From NCBI GenBank assembly GCA_015680685.1, contig MNCI01026334.1:588003-652002 (forward strand): 64,000 bases of DNA. Reading direction: 5' to 3'. Each line of letters starts with the position of its first letter. Position 1 is the first letter of the stretch. Under the pieces are notes generated by a model that worked only from the letters and a program-made list of their open reading frames with translations, was not told where the DNA came from and searched no databases. This DNA is from Gnetum montanum (taxonomy: Eukaryota > Streptophyta > Gnetopsida > Gnetales > Gnetaceae). The position numbers were made by a program, and so were the translations under genes. This document shows positions 1-10,740 of this stretch, one piece after another.

Positions 1-985
1 CACCTTTCCTTTTTCCCATGCTAAGCCCCCCTCCAAAGGGTAAGCCAACTAGGAAGATTCCAATGGGTTGAAAATTGATGAATTTTGATCAATTTTGGGC
101 ATGCATGTGCATTCCTGGGATTATTGATGCTATTGGGCATTACCCAAGACCAAAATTTGTCAATTTTAAGGTTATTTTATTAGGTTTTAGGGTTACCCCG
201 TTGTTTCCATGCTAAGCCCTTCCTCCAGGGGGTAAGTCAGCAAGGAAGATTCCAAGGGATTGAAAATAGATGAAATTTAATCAATTTTGGGCATGCATGT
301 GCATTATTGGGGTTATTGGTGCTATTAGGCATTACCCAAGATCAAAAGTTGTTAATTTTATGGTTATTTTATTAATTTTTAAGATTTCCCCATTGTTTCC
401 ATGCTAAGCCCTCCCTCCCTCTAGGGAGGTAAGCCAACTAGGAAGATTTCAAGGGGTTGAAAATTGATGAAGTTTTATCAGTTTTGGGTATGCATGTGCA
501 TTCCCAAGGTTACTAGTGCTACTATGCATTTCAAGGCTTATTTATTGGTTTTTATGGCTAACCCCTTGTTTCCATGCTAAGCGTGTGCACACCCCCCCCC
601 TTCCTTAAGCCAACTAGGAAGATTCCAAGGGGTTGAAAATTAATGAATTTTGATTAGTTTTGGACATGCATGTGCATTCTCAAGATTACTAGTGTTGTTG
701 AACATTACCCAAGACCAAAATTTGTTATTTTCAAGGCTTATTTATTGGTTTTTATGCTTACCCCCTTATTTCCATGCTTAGCCCCCCTCTAGGGGGTTAA
801 GCTAGCTAGGAAGATTCCAAAGGGTTGAAAATTAATGAATTTTGATTAGTTTTTTGTATGCATGTGCATTCCTAGAGTTACTGATGCTATTGGGCATTGC
901 CCAAGACCAAAACATGTTAGTTTTAATGCTTTTTAATTAGTTTTATAGGTTACCCTCTTATTTCCATGCTAAACCTCCCTTGTAG
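1..985 (-). repeat. Tandem array of ~190-bp units inside element B
   Basis: Five full units and a partial one. The anchor CATGCTAAG (with variants) recurs at 17, 208, 400, 573, 773 and 964, giving spacings of 191, 192, 173, 200 and 191 bp. Each unit also has a conserved GCATGCATGTGCATT block and a gggtaagccaactaggaag block. Read on the minus strand the units resemble the ~190-bp array at 39.1-42.1 kb in element A. The array lies downstream of the protease in element orientation. It continues past the left window edge, so its total length is unknown. It is non-coding. Confidence 0.85.
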
Positions 986-1209
986 GGGGGTAATCTAGGG
1001 GGTAAGAACCAAGAGGGTTATCAACCATTAGAGGCCATGGAGAGGCATCATGGCTATTAATGCAAAAAATATGGTCATTAGAAGTTGGGAAGAGGATTTT
1101 ATGTTATACCTCCTAATCCCCCATGTTGGCCCCACACTAGAAAGCATGGAGGGGGGATTCACCAATGTGGGGTTAGGTATAGGGGTGAGAATAAACGGTT
1201 GTTATGCTA

Positions 1210-1385
1210 ACCATTTTTAGGCCTTGGCAACCCATAAGTTGCTACTTTTAGGCCTTGGAAAACCATAGTATTACTATTTTAAGGCCTTAGCAGGCCATAT
1301 TGCTAGTTTAAGGCCATAGTGGATCGTAGTATTACCAGTTTTAGGCCTTAGTAGGCCCTATTGCAAGTTTAAGGCCATAACGAGC
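1210..1385 (-). repeat. 29-bp-type minisatellite in element B
   Basis: About six degenerate copies of a 29-42 bp unit built on aggccttagcaggccatat and ttgctagttt. The reverse complement matches the minisatellites at 32,750-32,890 and 42,437-42,527 in element A, where the unit is 29 bp (ctaaggtcttaaactggca...). It lies between the protease tail and the ~190-bp array, the same relative place as the first copy in A. It has no coding capacity. Confidence 0.75.
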
Positions 1386-1399
1386 CATCATTCGTATGT

Positions 1400-1892
1400 T
1401 GTCTAACAAGCATGTGACACTCTCAAAAGAGCACATAAGGGTAAAGCCAACATTGAAACATGATAATGTTGTAAAGGTAAATAAATAGTTGGCAAAAGAA
1501 TGGATGAGATGTTTAATATGAACTTCTTGCTTGATCTTTGAGAAATCTAGGGATCCTTTTGGCATGATCCTCTAGTTACCATTTTTCTCATTTAGCATGG
1601 TCAATTGTAGGAATTTTCATTGATTTTCTCATGTCACAAAGCTTGTACTATTTACATCATTATTGTTCACATTATTATTGGCCCTAGTCTAAGTGTTAGT
1701 AGTTTCCTTTTGAAACTCTACCTCCAAACATCGTTCAAAGTTCACATAGTTAATTGAGGATAGTGATACATTATCATGATGGATCACAATATCCCCACCC
1801 TCATATGACAAGTGAATCTCCTAATGTATAGGAGATGAAACTACCTAAAGCTTCACCAACCATGGTCTCCCTAAGATCAAGTTTAAGTCAGG
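1400..1892 (-). pseudogene. Element B protease C-terminus and downstream linker (broken)
   Basis: Minus-strand remnant. Immediately left of the nested element C the frame reads a DLNLILG-R-P-W segment, the conserved end of the retropepsin domain, followed by a linker with VVSSPIH and EIHLSYEGG. Element A has the same order (NLILGRPW, VVSSPIHQEIHLPYEGDE) at 32,150-32,230. The linker ends near 1,400, before the minisatellite, at about the same distance as in A. In-frame stops make it non-functional. The N-terminal half of this domain is 5.7 kb away, at 7,597-7,960. Confidence 0.75.
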
Positions 1893-2727
1893 TGATGAGA
1901 GGCAAGGTACCCCCTATGCCCAACCATACAAATCATAAGCATTCACACACAATCTAGTCAAATTCCATGGATGGGACTAGTTGTGGCATCTAGATTATTN
2001 CTACTGTTTTTCCACTTGGACTAGTGGTAGCTTTGTCACGTATGGTTTAATCTAGAGTGAGTCATATGATTCTTGATGTTTTTTTGGCCCTATGTTACTC
2101 CTAATAACAATAAATAAATCAACTATTTAAACTAATTAATGATGGAAAGTAAATTCTAAACTAGCCTACATGTGATGAGTATCCATTCCTGCATGTGATG
2201 GATTACCAAGTGTACCAATACTGGGCGTACCAAATGATAACACTACTGGGTTACCAAGTAATTACACTTAAGTGCTCATGATTAGTCATACTCATTTTAC
2301 TTAACAATAGAAATAATAAAGAACAATAAATGATAAACATTAAGAAAAATGGTAAGCATTTAAGTAATTAAAAACAATAATAAAGCTAAGTGGATGCTAC
2401 AATGATGGAAGTAATCTTGATCTTTATTGTCAAACATGTAACATGTCTAAGTACATCACACTCAAATAAGGATGTTGTACAATCACTTAACATCACACTG
2501 CAAGCATGCATTGGAAACAAACTAATAGAACTTATCTATGTCTATGTCTAAAATCTATTCAAATCTATCCATAAACCATGCACCCAAGTGTTGTATTTAT
2601 AGGCTAACATGAAAGGGACGATATTAGATCCTCAACATTGAAGGTTGTGCCTTGATATCGGATACCTGATAGCATGGCTCTGATATCATATATTCAATAT
2701 CAGAGCCCTACAAAACATGACTCATCA
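1893..2727 (-). repeat. Element C 3' LTR
   Basis: Starts TGATGAG and ends CTCATCA. It is homologous throughout to 6,711-7,596, to 21,460-22,271 and to 52,092-52,639. A TATA box (CTATAAATA on the minus strand, 2,594-2,602) marks the U3/R area. A single N at 2,000 replaces about 20 bp that are present in the partner LTR, so the length difference is partly an assembly defect. Confidence 0.88.
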
Positions 2728-2745
2728 TACCCCCACCACTAAATG
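2728..2745 (-). other. Element C polypurine tract
   Basis: On the minus strand the sequence directly before the 3' LTR is TTTAGTGGTGGGGGTA. A little upstream is TTGAGGACAAG, a motif common near the 3' end of plant Ty3 elements. Position and purine content fit a plus-strand DNA primer. Confidence 0.65.
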
Positions 2746-2989
2746 AAAAACTTGTCCTCAAGTTAAACAAAATGAGGAATAAGTTCATTACAAAATATTG
2801 GGAAGGTATGGGATTATTAACTAACTTAAATAAACACAAAAATTGACTCTTTCATGTCATAGTGGTATTTTACAAAAAAGGACATGACACAACAAAACAA
2901 CAAGTTTGGGAAAGCTTATGTAGTTCCTAGAGATGGTGACTTTTTCATTGGCTGCTTCCCTTTGTTGTTAGGCTTTTGGAATTTGTAAT

Positions 2990-4770
2990 AATTTAGGAGT
3001 GCCTACAACTTCTCCTTCTCCATTCTTGGGTCATGCATGGTCCAGGCTAATGATCCAATGTGTGCTAGAATTAGTACATCCCACAAACATAGTAGCTATG
3101 GGAATAGTTGATTCACTTTCACATACCATACCACAAACTATCTTCATTCCTCTTTGAAAAACCTAGCCTTTTCTCTTAATTCATGATAATATATTAATCT
3201 CTTGGCTAGGTTTGAGGCTACATCTCTTTGCCCATGGTAGTGAGCCTTAATTATTTCTAATTTTTAGTTTGCCATGTCAAGTTTTGATAGAACATCTTTC
3301 ATATCTGCAAACTATTTTTCATATAAGGCATAGATGGTTGCTACTTCTTATTCCAACTCATTTCTTGGATGACTTACTATTAACATGGTAAGGTTAGCAT
3401 ATTGAAGGTTAGCTAATGTCATGTACTCTTTCAAATCTGTCAAGCACAATCCTCATGAGCTACAATGACATTGGATTATACTGTAGTGACATCATTGGGG
3501 ATGTTGAAAAGGATTATCATAACTTCCCTAGTCTGCAGCAATCTATCAAGCACATCCTCATGAGTTGTAGGAGTCATCGAAGTCCTAACTAACATTTATA
3601 CATCTCTGGTTCTAGTGAAGTCCATCATGGATACAACAAGCACATTAAAGGATTCTTTAATGTGGTATGTGATAACTTCTACTATGTCTACCACATCTTA
3701 GTGCTACATGACCACGACGATGGCACCTTCTCCCATTTCAAGCACCACTTAGAAAGATTTAGCATTTCTAGAGATCTGCTACAAGCATGGGGGTTCTCCT
3801 CCTAATTGCAAAGAAATTTGTCCCCTTGATGAATCAACAAAAATTGTAGGCTAAACTATAACATCAATGACTCAGAAGAGGTTGGATTCATTCCTACTTT
3901 CCTAGCTGAGAGTTTTAGCAATTTGCTATAAATGTCTCATTGAGGACTTATAATCTTATAGTAGTGGAGGTGGAACTTGTAGCTCTCGCCATTGTTCTAC
4001 TTCTTGCTCTGACTCTTTCTATAGTTCTTATTCTTGTTCATCACTAAGGTCTTTCCTTGGTGCTGCTAGTTTGAGAAAATTAGAAAAAGAAGCATTTTGG
4101 GCCCTCCTAGGAATGTTATTGGTGTAATCAAGGATTCCAGTGCACTTGCATAGCTTTCTAATTAGGCAAGGAAATGGAAGTGTTAGCTTCCCCACCTTTC
4201 TTTCCTTGAGCTACCTTTGGATCTCCATGAAGTACAATTGGGCAAGGTTGGCATTGTATTTGTCCATCAAGATTGCACTTCCTCTAGTTGCGTAGGTCAA
4301 TATTCTATTAAGCCCTTTAGTGGGGAAGAGATGGTATGTGTCAATTTTGAAATAAATCCTATCTTCTAGAGTTAGCTCACTATATATTTTGTTTTCTTTG
4401 TTATATTCCTGCTTTAGGCATAGCTTTCTTGTTTCTACGTTTGACCTTTTGGACAAGTGTGCTACCCTAGCCCCCACATTTGGTATGTTCAGAACCTTTG
4501 TAATGGCCTTGATTGAAAAAGAAACAAAGACTTTGCTGATGTTGACAGTGGTGCCTTCCTCCTTATTGTGCCAAAATTGATATGTCTCACTGAGGTACCA
4601 TTCCCCACTTTCAGAAAGAACATGTCATAAGGGTGACGCCTGAAGTTGAGTTTTGACCACCTCAGTGACAAATTCCATGAATGGCCCAAAGTTCATTTCT
4701 ATGATGACTGTGGTCAACATGGATCACTCTTGGATGGCTTGAAGGAATTCTTTCATTGATGTTATGGTGC
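2990..4770 (-). pseudogene. Element C post-pol ORF, plant 'putative transposon protein'-like (broken)
   Basis: Minus-strand frame with several stops. From about 4,770 downward it encodes a region with NFGPFMEF-like and ETYQFWH-like segments, then LKERKVGKLTLPFPCLIRKL. The last segment aligns with FKENKHGRMTLPFPSLIRKL in element D (19.1 kb). Further down, VLEMGEGAIVVVM aligns with YLKKGEEVIVLLM in D. The core resembles the domain Pfam lists as a putative plant transposon protein, found in Athila/Tat-like elements (assignment from memory). Its function is unknown even in intact elements. Position between gag and the 3' LTR matches the post-pol ORF of Athila elements. Confidence 0.65.
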
Positions 4771-5235
4771 TGAACCTTCCTGTGTTGTTGGCAATGACAT
4801 ATGATGTAGGTGAGTATGAGAATATTGAGGATATGATGAAGGGTGAGAAGTGTGAGGTGGTGATCCCATAGAAGATGTTGTAGATTGATGATATTTGGGA
4901 GAATAGTAGTAGTGATTTAAGGTAGAGTAAGTAGAACTAGTTTGTGAAATAGGTTGTTAAACATAGTATCTGGACAAGTCTGATTAACAATAAGGGTAGT
5001 GTTGGTTTAATGATGGCCTCCCCACAACTATGGGTTTTGCCATTGTGATTAATGATACTGTTGAGGCTAGTAAGAAGTCCCACTAGGATAGTACAGTTGG
5101 TTGTAGGACTATCTATAATTACCTTGTGAGTAAGGTAATTTTTTAGGCATTTGCTTTTGTCTAAACTTGGAATTCAATGCAAAAGCCCAATACTCATGTA
5201 GATGTAACATGATTGGGCAATAGCCCTTTAGATGG

Positions 5236-6195
5236 TCATATAGAAAAATGTGTGGTTGAGTCTATAGCCTCTTCTTCTATAGCTATTTTCCCTTTTTTTC
5301 CATAAGTGTTCCTAGCTTTTTCTTGGTTTTTTTTCCTCCTTTTTTTGTGGTCACTGGATTTGTTTTGCATTATTCTCTTCTCTATAATTTCTACACAACT
5401 TGTAACTTTCTCATTTATCCATTTTGACATCTTATCTAACCTTGCTTCAAGGTCATCAATAGACTTTTGTATTGACAAGGTTTGTTGTGAAATCACCTCA
5501 TCAAGAGCTATCTCTTTTTCCTTATCATAAAGATGAACCCTCTCCTTTTGAAGAGTTGGGTCCCAATGATATTCCTCAACATTCTCTCATTTACATAGCT
5601 CTCCTTCTTCTTTTGTCACATGCTCAATTAGCCTTTGTATCTGATGGGTTCTTAGTTTGTATAATCGACCTTGAGCATACATTCTAAGGGTCTCTTTCGT
5701 TTGACTATGAAGCCCATCTATGATGTGGAAAAATTGCTCTCCCTCAAAGAAATCATGGTCTAGGCATCCATTTAGCATAGAATAGTATCTATCTAGGGCC
5801 ATATCCAAGGGTTCATGTTATTCTTCTTTCCATTCTTGGATTCATTTCCTTAGGTTGGACACCCTCACTTAGGTTTGGTATTTCTCATTAAAAAGTTCTA
5901 GCATGGTGGACCACCAATGGATTGAATTTGGTTTCAATGATCTATACCACACTTCAACTCTATCTATTAGTGTCCTAGGAAAAAGCTTAAGCTTTTACCA
6001 CCCACTTTCAATGTTTTGTAAGATGCAGGCATCATGAAAGGCTTGTAAAATATGTTGTGGATCAAAATTATAGCCTCCCATAAATTCAAGGATGTTATTC
6101 ATATCAAGCCTTTTGATGTGACTTTCCTTATGATGACTGTGGGGTATTTTAACTACCTCTGTGATTTGCATCATGTTCTTAGTAGCCAACAATGG
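5236..6195 (-). pseudogene. Element C gag (broken)
   Basis: Minus-strand Retrotrans_gag-type capsid region. Signature stretches are KLFPRTLIDRVEVWYRSL and LFNEKYQ (near 5,880-6,000), then a helix-rich part with FFEGEQFFHIIDGL and QTKETLRM (near 5,650-5,750). The latter corresponds to the F-DGL...TR segment of Athila gag. A lysine-rich coiled-coil-like tail follows (5,236-5,496). At least three stops interrupt the frame. No zinc knuckle was seen. It would have formed the cytoplasmic retrotransposon particle. Confidence 0.72.
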
Positions 6196-6690
6196 TTCAC
6201 TATCATCAGATATGTCATGGTAAAAATTTCTATTTCTATTTTTCTAATTGTGACAATTTTATCTATGTGCATTTTGATGTCTTTGGTTTTGATTTCTATC
6301 CTTGTTTTGATTCCATAGTGGAGTGTTATCTCTATAGTGTTCATCATGGTCCCTTGATTTATCTTTTCTAGGTTTTAAGAAGGTCCTAGGCATTGAGGCC
6401 TTCCCTTGTCTAGGATTGTCTACCTTAGGTGATTATAGTCCTTGAGTATAATTAGGATGTTTATGAACATATGAAACCCCTGCATGAGGTTGGCCACTCC
6501 AATTTTCTTCAATATATATCTCATTAGTTTTCCAAATAATGTTCGATTCATACAATGCATTATCGTTTCCATGTGAAAGAGACATTGTTAGTGTATGATG
6601 TGTGTGACTTAATTTTTTTTTCTAAAAGATAAATCATTAATGTGTTTATAGCAATCGTATATAATATAACTAATCTAGATAACTAGCATC

Positions 6691-6709
6691 ATCCCTAGCA
6701 ACGGCACCA
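6691..6709 (-). other. Element C primer-binding site (tRNA-Asp type)
   Basis: Minus-strand TGGTGCCGTTGCTAGGGAT lies one base inside the 5' LTR. It matches 16 of 19 positions of the plant tRNA-Asp complement (TGGCGCCGTTGCCGGGGAT, recalled), the primer usual for Athila elements. All three differences are transitions (two C-to-T, one G-to-A), as expected from cytosine deamination. Confidence 0.85.
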
Positions 6710-6710
6710 A

Positions 6711-7596
6711 TGATGAGCAACAAGGTACCCCCTATGCCTAACCATACGAATCACAAGCATTCATGTACCATCTGATCAAATTCCATGAATGGGACTAGTT
6801 ATAGCATCTAGATCATTATGCCTTGATCGCAATTTACTATCTTCCCACTTGGACTAGTGGTATCTTTATCATATATGGTTTAGTCCAGAGTGAGGCATAT
6901 GATTCTTGATGTTGTTTCGACCTTATGCTACTCCTAATAATAATAAAGAAATCACTTATTTAAACTAATTAACAATGAAAAGTAAAGTCTAATCTTACCT
7001 ACATGTAATGAGTATCTATTCCTAACCTTCTATACATGCCTTGAACTTTGTGCAACTACCACTAGGATTACCAAGCGTACCATTATTGGGCATACCAAAC
7101 GATAACACTACTAGATTACCAAGTAATTACACTTAAGTACTCATGATTAGTTGTACTTATTCTACTTAATGATAAAAACAGTAAAGAGCAATAAATGATA
7201 AACATTAACTAAGGAAAACAGTAAGCATTTAGGTAATTAAAAATAATAATAAAGCTAAGTGAATGCTACAATGATGGAAGTAATCTCAATCTTTATTGCC
7301 AAACATGTAACATGTCCAAGTACGTCACACTCAAAAAAGGATGTCATGCAATCACTTAACATCACACTACAGGCATGCACTAGAAACAAACTAATAGAAC
7401 TTCTCTATGTCTACATCTAAAATTTATTTAAGTATATCCCTAAATTGTGCACGCAAGTGTTGTATTTATAGGTGAGAACGAAAGGGGTAATATCAGATTC
7501 CCAACATCTAAGGTTGTGTCTCTATATTGAATACCCAATAACATGGCTCTAATATTAGTTATCCGATATTTGAGCCCTACAAAACATGACTCATCA
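6711..7596 (-). repeat. Element C 5' LTR
   Basis: TGATGAG...CTCATCA, homologous to 1,893-2,727. The TATA box sits at 7,463-7,471 (minus). The many substitutions between the two LTRs suggest an old insertion. The right flank (ccaag) is the mutated target-site duplicate. Confidence 0.88.
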
Positions 7597-7965
7597 CCAA
7601 GTGTCTATTTGACTACTAGAAAGTTGGTAGATGTGTGAAACTTCTCTCCAGCTACAAAATCCAAAGTGATGGAACCTCGCATTGCTACTTGTAAATCATT
7701 AAATGAATTGAGTGCTAAGATAGTGGTCTCCTAAATATTTTCTATTAAGCCTAACTTATCAACAATAAAATATGATATGACATTCATGGCTACACCATCA
7801 TCCACATGAACACAGTGAACTTTGTATCTATCAACACGTATGGTGATAAAGAGAGGAGCATATAGCACTTCTCTATTTTAAGAGTCAATTTTTACCTCAC
7901 TATCATGAAATTTGAGCATTGGTTGATGCCTATTTTTCCAATTGATGATTGCCCAATGATAGAAT
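7597..7965 (-). pseudogene. Element B retropepsin-like protease, N-terminal part (split)
   Basis: The minus-strand frame gives FHDSEVKIDS, APLFITIRVDRYKVH, VHVDDGVAMNVI and GSITLDFVAGEKFHTST, then stops at the C insertion. It is colinear with the protease of A (31,840-32,180: VHFDDGATNNVI, GSISLDFVAGEQF). The aspartic active-site loop, usually D-S/T-G, reads D-D-G in both elements. This may be a lineage feature. The insertion lies between the DFVAGE strand and the terminal LGRPW, so the enzyme cannot form. Confidence 0.82.
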
Positions 7966-8725
7966 GGATTTATTCCTTATTGGTTAGCATGTCTCTACTC
8001 ATAAGGATAGAGGTCAACACTTGAGCTAGTGCATCCCTATGCATGAGAGAGGTCATGACCAAGTTGTATAGACTTGGTGATGTGTTCTTTTTTGTAAGGG
8101 ATCATTTGGCATGGTCCATGGTTGCAAGAAAATTCTTTCCCTTGGCTTGTGATATTTCGACCTTCATGATTCTAACCTCCTCCATTCTCCCTAGAGTTTG
8201 CAGCTTAGGGTTCAGCCCATGTGTCTTGGACCCCTTTTCCATGGATGTAGTTGGTCTTAGTTGATTACCTTCAATAGGCTTGTTTGTTGATTTGGTGATA
8301 GGTTGCTTTCATCATCATTGGCATGATGATTTCTTGCTAACCTCTAAGTTGTCGACCACTATAAGTAAGCTTTGGTCATGGATTATTATAGGCTTATTCA
8401 TTAAAGGTGGAGGAACCAGGATAATGAATGGCTTCCTTGGCTTTGGAGGATTAGCAACTCGGTGATTATGTTGTGATGTTGAAGCCTCTGAAGGGGGGAC
8501 ATGTATAATAAAATGCTCCTTAGGAATTGAAGAAGGTGGTATCTATATGAAAAATGGCTTTCTCAACTTTATGCTTTGGGATCATGATGGTACTATGATG
8601 ACAAATGATTCCCTAAGGAGATTAGACCATTTAGCTTCCATGAATGAGGCCATAGTATAGGTTGTGTTGTTAGAACTTGGAGAGTTGGGCTCATTCACCA
8701 CTAACTCTCCATGGTTTATCATCAT
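7966..8725 (-). pseudogene. Element B gag-pro linker (decayed)
   Basis: Minus-strand sequence joining the gag knuckle to the protease. I see no long open frame and no recognisable domain. Position corresponds to 31,000-31,690 in element A, which has proline-, lysine- and glutamine-rich linker coding. Short open stretches on the plus strand here have no family resemblance. Confidence 0.5.
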
Positions 8726-8965
8726 CTAGAGGTCATCCTTTAATGCTAGGCAAAAATCGATGTCATGACCAGCCATTTGATGATAATGACAATACCTATC
8801 TAGTTTAAAGTACTTTGATAGCTTTGGATTGTCTTTGGTAGCTATTTTTGGGTCTCTAGCTATGTCACAAAGATGATCATACCTCTTACAAGCCTCTTCA
8901 AATAGTTTCTTATGTTGTATATGATTGTCTTTAAGCAATTGCTCTAGAAGCTCATAGGGCTTCAT
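8726..8965 (-). pseudogene. Element B gag C-terminal knuckle segment
   Basis: An intact 79-codon stretch from MKPYELLEQLL, ending in KLDRYCHYHQMAGHDIDFC and LALKDDL. The C-x2-H/H...GH-x4-C pattern is the knuckle-like motif of Tat-type gag, followed by the usual K-D-(D/E)-(L/I). The homologous stretch in element A (30,751-30,993) has both cysteines replaced by tyrosine. The surrounding gag is broken, so this is the best preserved fragment rather than a gene. Confidence 0.78.
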
Positions 8966-10740
8966 AGGAAACCTAGTATACTAGACCAAGCCTTCCATCC
9001 AAAGTTTGATCTTCGTTGGTTTGGAGTGTAAGAAGTAGATGATTGTGATGAGTTAGGGAATGTGTTGTGTGGTGGTGATCCCTTCTCTTTGCCTATTTTT
9101 TCTCTTTTTCTATTGCAGCCATGGTTGTATGTTGTTGTTTAGTTTTATCCCTATCCCTTCTTGCATGTTGGTTTCTATAGGCCACATAGGCTAGATTGTT
9201 GCTTGTCTTAGCTACCTCCTTAATGTTCTTAGTATGTGAGAAGGCTTGGCTTAGTAACCAAGGCTCTATGTAACACAACTTTGAATTGATGAAGTCATTT
9301 ATTACTCCCTTGTAGATGGCCAAGATGTGGGTTTCAACAAGAGGCTCTAGGATCTCATTAAGCATTAAGTTTCACCTTTGAATGAACCTTTTGACTGGTT
9401 CGAGTGGCACCTACCTTACCTTCATCAATTGGTCCAATGTTGCATTCAACTTTAAGTTGTATTTGAAGCAATTGACAAATTGGCTAACCAAGTCCTCAAG
9501 GAAAGAGATGGAACCCCTAGGCAAGGTTCGATACTAATCTAGAGCCTTACCCCTGAGAGACATGGGGAAAATTCTCAATATCATATGAGGTTAAGGTTGC
9601 AAGAAAAGGCACTCAGACTAGAAGATTACTAGATGTTCCTTAGGATCCCCTTAATCATTGTATTTGATGAAGTTTGGAATAGGAAAGCTTGCAGACAAGG
9701 TTATTTGTGGCACCGTAGGGCTTATAGGGTCATTGTAATAGAAATCTAGAACCTTGATAGTTTGAGTTGTGTTGGCTTTGAGTTTTCATAGCTTCTCATT
9801 AAGGTCTTGGATCATTTGGAAAGCTTGATCCAAGCCTTGGGGCATCCCCATGGGTTGTGGTGCTTGTGTTGATGGTTGAGGAAGTTCTGAGGCTTGTGGC
9901 CTCACAATAGGCTATGGTATTGAAGGGAGAGTTTAGGTTATGATAGTTATAGGTGGGCTAAACAAGTAAAAATATGTTTGTGTTGAAATCTAAGGCACAA
10001 AGGGGAAAAATGAGGTATGAGATGCTTCTATTGCTTGGGGTCCCAATGAGGGTCCCATTGGCATGAAAAATGGAGATAACAATGTAGACATCACCGTGGC
10101 TGGGTGAATGAAGTTAGGTTGTGTGGCAAAGGGGACTGATGAGAATAAGGAAGTGGGTTGAAGCATGGGTTGTGTCTAGTGTGTGACGATGATGGGTGTG
10201 GACCCAAACATGGTAGGATGGATAGGAGGAGAGTTAGGTTTGGGTACCTATCCCATTAATGAGGTAAGAGACGTGGGGCTGGATGTGATTGTTTGGGGAG
10301 CTAGAGTTTGGAAAAGACTTCCAATGAAGGTGTTGACTCTTGTTTAGTCTCAAACTCATATTCCTCTCCTTAACAATCCTCTAAACTAATTTAGTCATTA
10401 AACTCATTAACCTCTATGAGTTATGTAAGCATTTGTGCATAGAAGTTAGTGAAGGGGGGTATAATTTCAAATTGATGCTTAGCATTAGATTCGAAGCATG
10501 GTATTAATAGATTGGCTTGTATCTTACCACAAACAAAGTTATATATTTCCTCATTAATAACCATGAAATCCAAGTTTTTTCCTCTTTGCTTAAGAGATTA
10601 CCTTTATTCTATGATTTTAGGGTCTTTTGGGTCATACATACGAACTACATCTTGGCTAAATACCATGTTTATCAAGTTAAGAGGTAGTACTCTTGATTGG
10701 TTAAAATACATGGTTATGATGCTAAAAATGGGTTGAAAAA
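8966..10740 (-). pseudogene. Element B gag (broken)
   Basis: The minus-strand capsid region starts near 10,720 with a YDPKDPKIIE stretch shared with A (26,930-26,960). Further down are IFPMSLRGKALD and LEDLVSQFVNCFKYNL (9,450-9,600), typical of Retrotrans_gag, then NDFINSKL, AFSHTKNIKEVAKTS and YRNQHARRDRD (9,093-9,365). Several stops lie between blocks. The same order occurs in element A, but without A's 2 kb insertion, so B shows the ancestral layout. Confidence 0.8.

Larger units (their letters stand above)
1893..7596 (-). mobile_element. Element C: non-autonomous Athila-like LTR retrotransposon nested in B
   Basis: A complete 5.7 kb insertion. Two LTRs (835 and 886 bp) begin TGATGAG and end CTCATCA on the plus strand. 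A tRNA-Asp-type primer-binding site borders the right LTR and a G-rich polypurine tract borders the left one, so transcription runs on the minus strand. Flanking 5-mers are tcagg and ccaag, one change each from tcaag, the sequence expected in the uninterrupted protease of B. The interior has gag and a post-pol ORF, but I could not find RT, RNase H or integrase motifs. It probably depended on the pol of a relative such as element D. Confidence 0.88.

Noticed and set aside
1-1000. CRISPR-like regular repeats
   Set aside because: Units are ~190 bp, diverged and contiguous with no unique spacers; the context is a plant retrotransposon.
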